Source: Ephydatia muelleri
Taxonomy: Eukaryota > Porifera > Demospongiae > Spongillida > Spongillidae
Assembly (NCBI GenBank): GCA_013339895.1
Contig: JABACO010000023.1
Coordinates: forward strand, 6,052,061 to 6,116,060
Length of the DNA stretch: 64,000 nucleotides
Direction: 5' to 3'
Shown: one piece after another, positions 10,701 to 22,219 of the stretch
How the letters are laid out: each line of letters opens with the position of its first letter
Position numbering within the stretch: position 1 is the stretch's first letter
Program-made: the position numbers and the translations under genes
The notes under the pieces: model-generated
Told to the model about the DNA's origin: nothing
What the model saw: the letters and a program-made list of their open reading frames with translations, nothing else
The model's database searches: none

Positions 10701-13700
10701 AAGGAGCACTTACTGACTGTAGCTCTACAAAATGTGGCGCCTCCTCCTAAAGAATGAAATAATAAACTGCAATTCACGATAAACTTCAACAGTAAGTATC
10801 GCTGGTTAAAAAAAAATCGTGGCTACAGCACATACGAGAACTAGTTAGTACCTTCTGTTGACTCTAATTCCTAGCTTGAATTCAAACATTCTATCAGTTG
10901 GGAACTTGGAAAACACACTTCGAAGAGGAAAGGTACGTCGAGGGTTACCCGCTTTCAACAGCCATAACTTGCCGTGGCAAGAATTGCTGGCCATAGTGAC
11001 TTGCATCAAACAGGGACAACTGTAGCTTCTTTTGTAATCTGCTTTTAAATGGCGCTTGTAGTCATCCTGTCTTTTGTATCAGCTCACGTTTTTAGCTCTC
11101 CAGGTTGTCAAGGACGATGCTATAGGCATTACGCATCATTTCAATTTTTCGGATTACATACTTTTTGTCCACAAAATATATGGCCGCAAACGCCTGTGTG
11201 AGTAGGATCTCCCAGTACAGTGCAAAGCACTTTTTGTCATGCTGTGCCACAAGTCATTTTTCATGTACCAGAAGGCCTGCCCAAGTGTGATGTGTTTGTT
11301 AGATAAAAATAGGTTAAATCAATATGAATTTGGGAACTTTCTGAAATTAAGGATACAGTATTGGTTATTTAAATGTAGAAGGCATATCACCTCTTAATAT
11401 GCTCATCAATGTTCATAGCGGAGTTTGCAGTAGTTGATGTGGTTCAAGATTTGAATCGCCTCCTTCGGAACGGAAAGTGTCCAGCATTATGTAAGTCTGT
11501 ATATGGGTCATTGGATATCTTAATACTTGCATTCTGCCCTGTAGTGCTGACAGATGTAGATCATGCTATTTCTTGTCTCTCTGCACTGTTTCGGTACCTG
11601 GAGGTGAGTGTTTTATTTTTTATTTTTTGCTTTTATGCACAGAAAACATACTGACTGTGGTCATTGATTGGGGGAGTCAAGATTGGCAATTGTATGCATG
11701 CCTAGTACTGTGTTGCAACATTTCTCACTAGCACTAACTCAATTTAAGTGATATATCTGCAGAGATGAACTAGTACTGTGATAATAATTAAAATTGTTTA
11801 GAATTGATTGTACAATTACGTTCACAACAATTAACACCTGATTTACATGTAAGTGCTGGTGAAATTGGTTCTGCCTTCATTTATCCAGCTACTGTCAAAT
11901 GAAGAAAACTTTGGCCAGTTTCAGCTGGATTCATTGGACTTCACTCAGTTCCTGCGTCTTGATGCAGCTGCTGTTCATGCACTAAATCTGGAGTATCACC
12001 AAGGAGAGAGCAAGACCATGAGTTTGACTGGATTGCTGAATAGGTGCAAGACCAAACAAGGACAAAGATTACTATCTCAGTGGGTCAAACAGCCCTTGCT
12101 TGACAAGGAGAAGATAGGTATTGTTGCATATTGATGTGTACAGATGAAAGATGCAATGATATTGCATGATAAAACACTGGCTTTAAAACAAATTGATTGT
12201 GGAACCTCTTATTTGGATGCAAAGATAAGTTTATTTCCACAACTCTAATTCTTATTGTTATAGTCATTACAAAAAGCAATTGGCCACTAGCATACCCACA
12301 TTATATTCATGATTGGGTACTTCCGTTGTATCCAAAGTTGTGTAGTTGTGTACATCGGTATATTAACAGACTGGTGATGCATGCACAGGGGTTATATGCT
12401 CATTATCAGCAATATACTCATATACATTGTGCAGCACAAACACCTCTACAACATGTACAGTGATAAATGATAACCGCTAACCGGGGTTATCAATGTTTGT
12501 TTTCGATTTGTCTTTCGTGGAGCTAGAGTAATTTGTGTTAACAACCTATTGGCATTGATATCTAGCGTACTAATGATTGTATTCAGGAAGTGTTTTGCCA
12601 ATTTCATTACCTGGAGTTGCGTTGTGGATAAAAACAGGGCAGCAGTTGTACTGAAAATTTACGCTTGGGTACAATGAACGCGCCAAAGGTTGGGGACAGA
12701 GTACAGACAACTGCAGCAGTGGCGATGAGCAAAAAGCTGGCAACACAACGCTACGGGGGCTAATGCAAAGGTCAAAAGGCTTTCAGGTGAAATTATAGCT
12801 TCAGAGGGTAGTGGACGTGGGCGCAAATGGAGGGTACGCTGGGACGATGTCAAAATAGGCGAATCCGTTCACAGTTGTAAGGTACTGGAGAATGCTGGGT
12901 CTGTTGAGGAGATCGAGGATGATGTAGCCATGGCTGAACATGATTCAGACGAAGAGCTGCCGGCAGAAGAGCTAGCGGAGGCGGAACCAGAAATGGAAGA
13001 AGGCGGGGAACCATCATCAATCGACCCGTTAGTTGTCAAAGGCATCAAATGGACCATGGTCGTTACATCCCAACCAACGTGCGCACATACTATGGAACAT
13101 AACACAACAACTGGATCCTGAGAGTTGTAGAAGGGAATTGGATTACTTTTTGTGGTCATTTCCAGACAAGGCAGTAGCAGAAATTTTAGACTGTACTAGT
13201 AGCTCTATACTAAAATCAAAATCATCAGCAATTAAAGGAGAGCTGTTCAAGTTGCTAGGTTTTCTGCTTTCACTGACCAGAACACATTCAAAACATCGCG
13301 ATTTGTTCTCTGTTTGTGATACTCATGTACTCATAGCCAATAAACGGTTCCTTTCAATCTTGCTTTTTGCTGTATCATTGATCACCCTGATGAAAATACT
13401 CATAAGAATGACATAATACAAGTATAGTAACATGAACATTGTGCATAATGAGGCTAAGATTGCATTGCTTTTTTCTAGCTGTACCTAAGAGGTAACCGCA
13501 ATAAGGTCGTTGTGAATGTGCATGCGTCAATTATAATTCTCATAAGGTAATTACAATTAATAACTATATTTAATACGATCATGGATACACCTTTTAGTGC
13601 AATTGTAATTATTAATTCTAGTTCTGAAGAATCAAAAAGTAGTGCTGAAGTTTGATTACTGGAGTTATCAAATTTTGATCAATCTATGATTAAAATCATG

Positions 13701-16700
13701 CATCTCAAGCAGTTTTCTTGTAAGTGAATTGACTTACAAGTAAACTGAATTCACTTACAAGTAAACTGCTTGAGAAGCATGATTTTTTTAGTTGCACTCA
13801 TTCCCTTACTGTCTTGCAGTCCTTAATATCTTGCAGTCCGTAACGGGGTCAACACCAAAAATTAGGGGCTAACCCTGTACATATTTGATGTCAAAATACA
13901 TGGTTCATTTTTGTAATATGATATTAAAAAATTCTACCGATTGTAAGAGCAAACAGACAACCTATTTGGCACTTACCATTCGAGGATATGCAACTTTTAT
14001 GAAGGGTTAAATCAAATTTTGAGCTAACCAGAATTAGTATACGCAGGCCCCGTATTTCTGAGAAACATTATTGTTGATATAATATTGCACTAAAATGTAT
14101 TTCTGTTATGAAATGCAGTACATATCTTAGGCAAAGGTAGATAAACAAACATGGTAAGTGGTAATCTTCCACTGATAGTTTATTTAAGCTTTTACTATTG
14201 GGGGTTAACCCTGTAATTGTAGTGGTAAACTCCGGACCACAGGACATTAACTTCATCTTCTGTTCTCTTCTCAGATGAGCGCTTAAATGTTGTGGAGGTG
14301 TTTGTCTCAGACACTCAGTTGCGGCAGGCTCTACAAGACGAGTGCCTGCAATTCATGCCAGACTTCATGTACATTTCAAAGAAGCTGTTAGGTGGAAAAG
14401 CAACCCTTCAGGTAATGAGATATCTTATAGTAATGAGAGTGACCAGTAGGGGATGTCATCTTAACTGTTATAACAATGGTTACAATTTGTACTGCTGGGT
14501 CATTCTATGTCAGATCACCCAGTCAATAACACTGCACCCTCTCAGATTTAGATGAAATTTGGTATATATGATTAATATCAATGGGAAAGTTATCACACCA
14601 ATTATCACCTTTTTTGATGAATTAGATTAGGAGATAATCAAGTTTTTATTTTTTCTTACCTTTCTGACCCTCAACACTTGCACCCTCTTTTCATATTAAG
14701 TGATGGAATATATCATGTAAGATATCATTTTAAAGCTCAGAGCATGACAAACCCTCCTCTTCTACTGGTTAGGATGGAGGGTAAATCCATATATATATTT
14801 GCCACCCTTTTACCATCATTGTCTAGTTTGGACATGCTATTTTCCCCATGTGTTCTCCCCACAGGAGTATGCAAAATTGCTATACATTTGTATACCCTAT
14901 AATGTACGGTTATTAAAATACAACAAATTAAAATTTTCATTTTTTTCACAACCTCGGTTAACTCGGTTGAGCACATCCTGAGCCCTGAAACATTCTTATT
15001 GATTCAAATATATCCAATACGTTGCAAATATCTGGATCTACATAAAAATCATTATTTTTAATAACTCCTTGTCACCTTATATGAATAGGGTCATGAATTT
15101 GTAATGAGTTCTGACCTATAATACACGCGTATTGCAGAACAGGAAGCGCTCAGCTGTTTATTAGCACGTAAGGCTTCATGCGCCTATGTTCTGTTTACAT
15201 TTAATACCACAAGTGTGCAGAAATCATGAATAAATTAACACATGAAGCCTCGCAATGCCACATAGGCCTTGAAATCAAACCGTTTGAAAAAATAGTGTTC
15301 CTAGGAAAATGTATGGTATGTTAACAGCATGATTTGCCATCGTATTTTTTATTTCTTTATGAACTAGAATGGTAGGGCTTTCTGGGAAATGGTGGCATTT
15401 TTAATAACTACCTATCCTTTTTAGGGGACACAAGGTTAAATATTTCATTGCACAATAATACTAACTATATAATCCATAGCATTAAAGTAAAAATAGCATG
15501 TGATTTGTCATGCTCTGAGCTTCAAAATGATACCTTACACGATATGTTTGGACCATCTCTTAATATGAAAGGGGGTGCAATTGTTGAGAGGTCAGAAAGG
15601 TATATAAAAATTAAAAATTAATTATCTTCTAATCTAATTCATCACAAAAGGTGATAATAACTTTCCCAGCGATACTTAACATGCATACCAAATTTCATCT
15701 AATTCTGAGAGGGTGCAGTGTTATAAACTAAGGGTCATTGGGTGATCTGACATGGAATGACCCTGCTTCTTCTTTTTGACTCAACAGGACTGTGTAAGAA
15801 TATATCAGGCTTTGCAGCGAATTCCAGCCTTGCTGAGGAATATAAGTGACTATACTGGAAGACATGCAGCTCTGCTGAATACTTTATTTGTGTGCCCCCT
15901 CAAGGTACCAGCTTATTACCTAAACAAATTACCTTATAATATTATGTGTATTACCTGAACAAATAGGTTTGAAATTGGGGGAGGAAGCAGGGGAACATGC
16001 AGGGGTGGTATTGCTTTCTATTGTCTGTTGGGATGTTATATGTTACATCCAACATAAGCTTGTCATGGCTGTCAACTGTTTTGAAGTTCTTCCACTATGC
16101 TGTGTTGAATAACTGCTGAACCCACACAACTTGCTATAGGAGCTGAATGAAGATTTTGAAAAATACCTACAGTTAATTGAGGAGACTGTGGATCTTGAGC
16201 AAGTAGATCAGAACGAATACTTGATCAAGCCATCATTTGATGATAACTTATTAAGTGAGCTGTCATAACATTTGAATGGAAATAGTCTGTAATCTCTTCT
16301 GTACTGTTTATCCTCTGACTGTAGAGCTCAGAAGTCAAATGTCTGAGGTGGAGGAAGAGATCAATACCCAGTTCGCAAAGGTTTGTGGCTGTATGAAACA
16401 CAGATGGTAACGTCATATCTTTACACTTATATATTTATTCAGTACATTTAGTCTGTAATCTCTATTGGCATGATACAGCCATCATGTACTTCACCATTAA
16501 TGGTGTTCAAGCTACAGTTGTGAGATTTGGATAGTCTGATAATACAAACAGCTGTAAAATGCAAACACTGAGCATTGTAACACACTGATAAAACTGACCA
16601 GTGCATCTGAAGGTACAGTATTGAGTCACATGACCCTGGGATTCTCGCACTTGAGAGTGATTGCAAAGTGACAGTATGTACATTGATTAACTCACATGAT

Positions 16701-19700
16701 GGCTAAGCCTTTATTTCACCTGTTAGGTTGGCCTCATTGATGGAAAGTATTAGAAAGGCCATTCAATTGTTGTCAGAAATAATGTATCTGTAAAAGCTTC
16801 ACATTTTATGTCGCTGTAACACAATATTTAGTAATGTGATAACAAGCAATATCAGCTGTTGTTTTCAAATCCTAAGCAATGTTGAAAGGATGTGTTAAAA
16901 TGTGCTGTAGTGTAGTTTCAGGTGTCAATACTAGCTGCTTAGATAATAGGATCAAATTCTATATCCATGCACTTATTCTATGTACAGTACAATAATGTAC
17001 GTTATGAATCGAAATCTGTGCAGGCAGCAAATGAACTGAAGTTGGAGCCACACAAGACCATCAAGTTGGAGTCAAATAGCCAGCAGGGTTATTTTTTACG
17101 CATTACTAAAAAAGTATGTTCATTGTCAGTTTTTGTTGTAAGCAATAATCGGTGTTTTGTAGGTTGAAAAGTGTATTCGAAGCCAGCAGAACAAGTTTAC
17201 TATTTTGGAGACAAGACAAGATGGTGTCAAGTTCACATTTCCTGCCTTGCGAGTATTGAATGAGAAATATACTCATTTCAAAGAGGAATACTCATCCACA
17301 CAATGCAGTCTTGTAGACGAAGTTCTTAAAGTTGCAGGTGCAGCTTTTAAGGATGTATTTTTAATGTACAGCTAAATGGGATGGTGTCCAGCATAATCAC
17401 CCTTGTTTTGACATATTTTCCAAGACAGGCAAAGGAAGAGCAACACTTGCATTGAAACGTAGGCTAATTAAACATGCAGTGCCCTACAACAGGATAGTTC
17501 AATTTTGGTGCATAAGAAAATAATTTGATAGAGGAACTTTCCATTTCACAGAAAGTAGGGAAAAAAATTACCCACAATGGTGATTATTCTGAACACACAA
17601 ATATGAATTGAGTGATGAGCATGTAACTGTGAAGCTGAACCTGTTGGTAACATTGTCAACCAGTTTCACAGCAGCAACTAATGAATGCAAATCAACACAG
17701 CCATGCATGGACAATATGCAAACAAGCTTTCTTTTTCAAGGAAGCACAAAAGCAAAGTTATTGACTAAACACTTAATCATCCTTGATCTAAGGCCACGAT
17801 CATATAGTAATGTTCATGTTATTTTCTGTCTTTCATAAGTGGGCTGTGGCAATATGATATGTATTTAATTAACCCTTAGCTGGCTATGCTGAACCTCTTC
17901 TGTCACTAAATGACATCATTGCCGGTTTGGATACTTTTGTCAGGTAAGTATGGGCATATTGTATACAAATATACAAGCTAAGTACTTTGTGGTGTAATTT
18001 TCAGTTTTGCCCATGTGTCTGCTTGTGCTCCTGTGGCCTATGTGAGACCAACTATTGTGAAGAAAGGTTTGCCAGAAGAGGTTATAATTAATCATTTGCT
18101 AAGCTTATTCTGTAATAGGTGAAGGTAACATCATCCTTAAATCATCACGACACCCATGCTTGGAAATGCAAGATACAGTGTCCTTCATTGCTAATGATGT
18201 AACATTGATGAGAGGTGACCATATACTAATCTGTACAGAAATATTGATATTGATTCCTCCAGACCAGATGGTCCACAATGAAGGAAAATTGGTTGCATAA
18301 CTGTTAAAAATAAATAAATACCCCATTCACTCTATTGGTTAATTAATGAGTAAAATAACAAAAGACAATTTTTTTAACTAATGATTTCATTGCCTCATAA
18401 TGTCAACATTAATTTAACTACTTTTGGATAAACTGTTTGACAGATACACAACTTTGGCTTCTTTTGCTATGCAAATATGTAGGGATTGTTTTTACGGTGC
18501 CCATATTTTTGTCACTAGGTGTGTTTGAATGTATGATGTGTGTTAATTATAGCAGGCAACAGTTTGACCGTTTTATAGCTCCAAATCCTGGATGCTTTAA
18601 ATCATGCCAGGTAATGTATTTGATTGAAACCATGTTGTTTAAGAACCTGTACATTAGCTCCTTTATCTTGGTGGTATGTTTATGATCAAGATGTGTGGAG
18701 AGGAGTTTGGGAGAATTCAAACTAGTTACGTGATTTGTATCTATGCCAAGTCTGTGTTGTACCTAACAGATAAAGACATGTTCCAGATAATAACAGGACC
18801 TAATATGGGTGGAAAATCAACCTACATCAGACAGGTACTTCTAGTATTATGTACAATCCTAATTTTGTTTGGTGTCACCACATCTACCTTATTTCTTGTC
18901 AAGTGTTGTATCAGAGTTGGCTCAATTTGCTTGTGTCATAGGGTAGTTCGGAAGTAAATGATTCACTACCGTTGTAGGAATCTGGCAAGTCTGTCATTTG
19001 AATGTTAAACTAATATCGGTAATTTTCAATGCATCAGTATGCACCCTAGGATTTTGAGATCAATCTTTGCAACATGTTTTTAACATTGAATAATTTTATG
19101 TGCGCTTACTTGTCTTTTCAAAAATATTGAAAAGCAGGATGTAACTATGATTGGTGATAATGGTGACACATAGTATGATAGTATTGTGATGATAACTTTA
19201 TTCTATGTGGCTACCCAAATCATCCTGCATACAAAATGTCTTAAATTATGTACATTTTGGTATGTATAAATTCCAGGAGATTATCTTTCAGTCAATTAGT
19301 TTTTTTATATTAACACAAGTGCTTAAGAACAGACAATTGTTCGACACATTCTGACACTTCTCAGAATGATGACACAAATTCATAATATCTTTTAGGAGTA
19401 AATTAAAAATATTTTGAGCACTACTTTACTGGAATGTACAGTTTAACGGTTATTGGCAGTTTATATTAGATCATTGATAGTCTGTCAAGTTGAACATGTT
19501 ATTGTATGACTCTTGAACTGTTCTGTTTTATAATTCTGTTCATTTTACTGGTATATTAAAACTAACTATTGCTGCTTATTGATGAAACAATATTTGCTTA
19601 CTGTTTGCAGAAGACATTGCATGTGTACAGTTTTACTGGCCAGTTTTGTGGAAGTGAACTTCAATGTATTGTATGTGCAATACCCAGCAATTGAAATTGA

Positions 19701-21994
19701 ACTTTATATGTTTTGTTTTTCAGATAGCAGTGATTGTTCTGATGGCCCAGATTGGCTGCTTTGTTCCCTGCTCTGAAGCAACAGTATCAGTTGTTGATCG
19801 TGTCTTGTGCAGGGTTGGAGCCAGTGACTCTCAAGTCAAGGGTGTGTCTACATTCATGGCTGAGATGTTAGAGACTGCTTCAATTCTTCAGGTATGCCCA
19901 CATTGTTCCAGGAATGGAATTTTACAGCCAAGTATTCAATTTTACAGACTGCTACAAAGGACTCACTTATCATTATTGATGAGCTTGGTAGAGGAACATC
20001 GACTTATGATGGATTTGGACTTGCTTGGGCCATTTCAGAGTAGGTGGTGGTAAATAAAACCTCACTTTGCATGGTATTTGAAATATAATAATTGCTTGCC
20101 ATTGTATCAAAGCTACTTGACAACCAGTTGGGGTAAAGCTTAATATTTTGTTATTCTTTGAGTGTTCACACATTTGTACTTCACATCTTGTTCTGCAATT
20201 GCAGGTATATAGCGACACAAATTCAAGCATTTTGCTTATTTGCAACTCATTTCTATGAGCTTACTGCACTGGCAGATGTTGTCCCAACAGTGTCCAATTT
20301 ACATGTTACTGCTCTTACTACAAATGACACACTGACATTGCTGTACAGGGTTAAAAAAGGTAAGCATTTCAAATGCTGTTTAATCTATATTATATTGTGT
20401 GTTTGCAAATCTAGACCATTATATTTTTACAAATGCTTTTTGGTTGGTAACTTCTGCCTGATTTCTGGGTAATACATGTGATGGGATTTAGCCAATCACT
20501 GCACTTTGGTTTACCCAGGTGCTTGTGACCAGAGTTTTGGTATCCACATTGCTGAATTGGCACACTTTCCAGGAAAAGTTATTGAGGTGTAGTTTACATG
20601 TAGATGCTGTGCATGCTTCAAGATAGCTTGCATTACTCATTTCAGCTGGCTAGACGTAAAGCATCAGAGCTGGAGTTCTTCCACTGTCCTGGTCATGACA
20701 GTAAGTACTGCTATTGAGGCCATGAGCTATACATGAGTGATGTTGTACCTTAAAAGGCTTAGGCCCGCTGTCAAAACGGAAGTTGGAAATGGAAGTAAGT
20801 CTATGCACGCATACAAATACATGTACAATGTATGTGCAAATGTTTGCTACTTCATGTTGTGGCATAAGCCATGCCACATATTCGACTGTCTATTATGGTC
20901 ATTCATTACTACTCAATTACGAAGTGCAAAGTTATCATTATAAGAACAGGACATTACAATTACGAATTAACACAAGCAGAGTCAGTTAAATTTCCCTTAA
21001 CCCAATACAAAATAATGAGTTCTGGCATTGTTGTGCATCAAAGTGATACCCAAACATGTTGGCCTTGATTGTATACAGAGTCTGTATGGTAAGTTTTTGA
21101 GCCACACGACTAACAGCATCATCGACCTTCCTGACCCGAACTACCTTAACATCTAGAGTAACACACATTGACTCTTAGCAAGCTGCATCGTTGCTTATTT
21201 GCTTCTGTTGTCAATGCCTTCAGATAGGTAGTACATATTGAAGTTGATATATTAAACATCGCTTCAGTGCCTCAACCAAAACTGCAACCTGCCACTTATT
21301 AACTAATTCATTTTGTTGAGTGATTAATAATCAAACATTTGAATTTGGGGGGGCACTTGATAATGAACAGTTCGAAAGTTTGTGAATTTAAAAATACTTT
21401 TCTATGTGAATTGAGTATTAATAGCAAATACCTGGTCTAAAGAAACTACTTGTGTTGACAATTTTTCTTATAATTGTAAAAAGTACTGGTAATGATCAAG
21501 ATTCTGGTTGTTAATTATTTAACTGCACGACTCCTTTATTTATAAGCCAAGTTAAGTGTTCACTGAACAATCATACATCCACGCAAGCCAACATGATATA
21601 CTGAGTTATTAATGTTGAGTTGTACAACAGTGATGAAGTAGTACATTTTATATTTTGTCATAACTAATGGTGCTAATGTAATGATGAAGGAATATTAAAA
21701 GCGTTCAATCATGGTATTACCATTGTAGGTATAATACCACAGGGTGTGTCCTCATTAAGTGATAATAGGCTTCATGGACAGCATGTGACATATGGATGGG
21801 GTTTAAAAATGCACATGGAATTTAACTGAGTTTTTTTTTAATAGAAGGGAGAAGAATTGATTGAGGAGTTTCTTTTACAAGCCAAGCGTCTACGTGATAT
21901 GGCTGATGATGATGTGTCTGCAGAACTCGAACATTTAAAGCAGATGGTTTTGAGCAGTGGAAATACTTACATACAGGCTTTAATCTCTTCATAA
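7720..21994 (+). CDS. MSH2: DNA mismatch repair protein MSH2
   Basis: MSH2 is the common subunit of MutS-alpha and MutS-beta, which bind mismatches and small loops in the nucleus and signal repair through ATP. Exon 1 (7720-7753) starts [11 protein letters not shown], like human MAVQP. It joins in phase to 7804-7853 ([13 protein letters not shown]), 7945-7980, 8035-8122 and so on. Domain I continues as KVASVVLSK and [13 protein letters not shown]. The connector and lever follow ([43 protein letters not shown]), then the clamp. The MutS ATPase shows Walker [11 protein letters not shown] (exon 18770-18834), [29 protein letters not shown], Walker B/signature [17 protein letters not shown] (exon 19948-20039), and [11 protein letters not shown]. 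The last exon ends QALISS at TAA 21992-21994. The frame looks intact throughout. Several introns are only 50-90 bp, but four have been enlarged to 1.4-2.4 kb by repeats at about 9057-11417, 12118-14274, 14412-15787 and the 20.8-21.8 kb region. Confidence 0.95.
9056..11418. other. Enlarged MSH2 intron with repeat-derived ORF fragment
   Basis: The intron begins after the exon encoding [10 protein letters not shown] and ends before the [15 protein letters not shown] exon. At 10363-10680 (+) there is a 105-codon open frame ([12 protein letters not shown], then [19 protein letters not shown]). It looks like a piece of a mobile-element protein, but I cannot name the family. The rest shows a 48-bp duplication (9777-9872) and no host gene. 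Confidence 0.4.
9777..9872. repeat. 48-bp tandem duplication
   Basis: Two adjacent nearly identical units each read GCTGCTTCTTGA, then a G, then AGGCTGAAGAGAGAAGGG. They differ at only a few bases, so the duplication is recent. It lies in an MSH2 intron. Confidence 0.85.
12600..13420 (+). mobile_element. Degenerate DNA-transposon remnant, possibly PiggyBac-like N-terminal region
   Basis: This lies in the large MSH2 intron between the [16 protein letters not shown] and [12 protein letters not shown] exons. Reading on the + strand gives pieces such as [18 protein letters not shown], then [15 protein letters not shown], then an acidic linker ([18 protein letters not shown]), then [13 protein letters not shown]. 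In another frame comes [17 protein letters not shown] basic or RVRW segment followed by an acidic linker and a DYF-FP motif resembles the N-terminal half of PiggyBac-derived (PGBD-type) transposases. The reading frame changes between pieces (a stop follows TQRYGG, and the last piece is in a shifted frame), so it is not functional. No DDE catalytic core is present. Local composition is more GC-rich than the surrounding intron. The PiggyBac label is tentative. Confidence 0.45.
13690..13785. repeat. Short imperfect hairpin / MITE-like inverted repeat
   Basis: The left arm AAAATCATGCATCTCAAGCA and onward is repeated inverted by the right arm ending in TGCTTGAGAAGCATGATTTT. A second inner pair built on CTTGTAAGTGAATT / AATTCACTTACAAG sits between them. 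The structure folds into one stem of about 45 bp. It lies in an MSH2 intron. Confidence 0.75.
14497..15763. mobile_element. Non-autonomous DNA transposon with roughly 270-bp terminal inverted repeats
   Basis: The left end GGGTCATTCTATGTCAGATC is matched inverted at the right end (GATCTGACATGGAATGACCC). The similarity continues inward for about 270 bp, through ACACTGCACCCTCTCAG, GATGAAATTTGGTAT, GATGAATTAGATTAG and AAGCTCAGAGCATGACAAA. The flanking tetranucleotide TGCT occurs on both sides and may be a 4-bp target-site duplication. The 1.27-kb element sits wholly inside one MSH2 intron and has no long ORF. Superfamily is not clear from the ends. Substitutions between the arms suggest it is not very recent. 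Confidence 0.85.
17374..17535 (+). repeat. Dispersed repeat, copy 1 (same family as 40751-40911)
   Basis: About 160 bp are shared with the copy at 40751-40911. Shared blocks include GTGTCCAGCATAATCA, TTTCCAAGACAGGCAAAGGA, AGAGCAACACTTGCATTGAA and TAATTAAACATGCAGTGCCC. It lies in an MSH2 intron and does not code for anything recognisable. Confidence 0.85.
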
Positions 21995-22219
21995 CCATTG
22001 GATTTGAACTTCATTTCTGGTATTGCATAGCCTTTGCTACTTGTATTTATTCAATTCTCTTTTGCTGATTCAATTCAATTCACATTCAGGTGAAGGTGTT
22101 TGCCAAACACAATAAAATAAAATAAGATGATGCCTTCATGTACACATATACAATACAACAAACATGTACCAGAAATGATTGTCATGTGACACTGGGGACC
22201 AGACTAAATTTACACTGGG

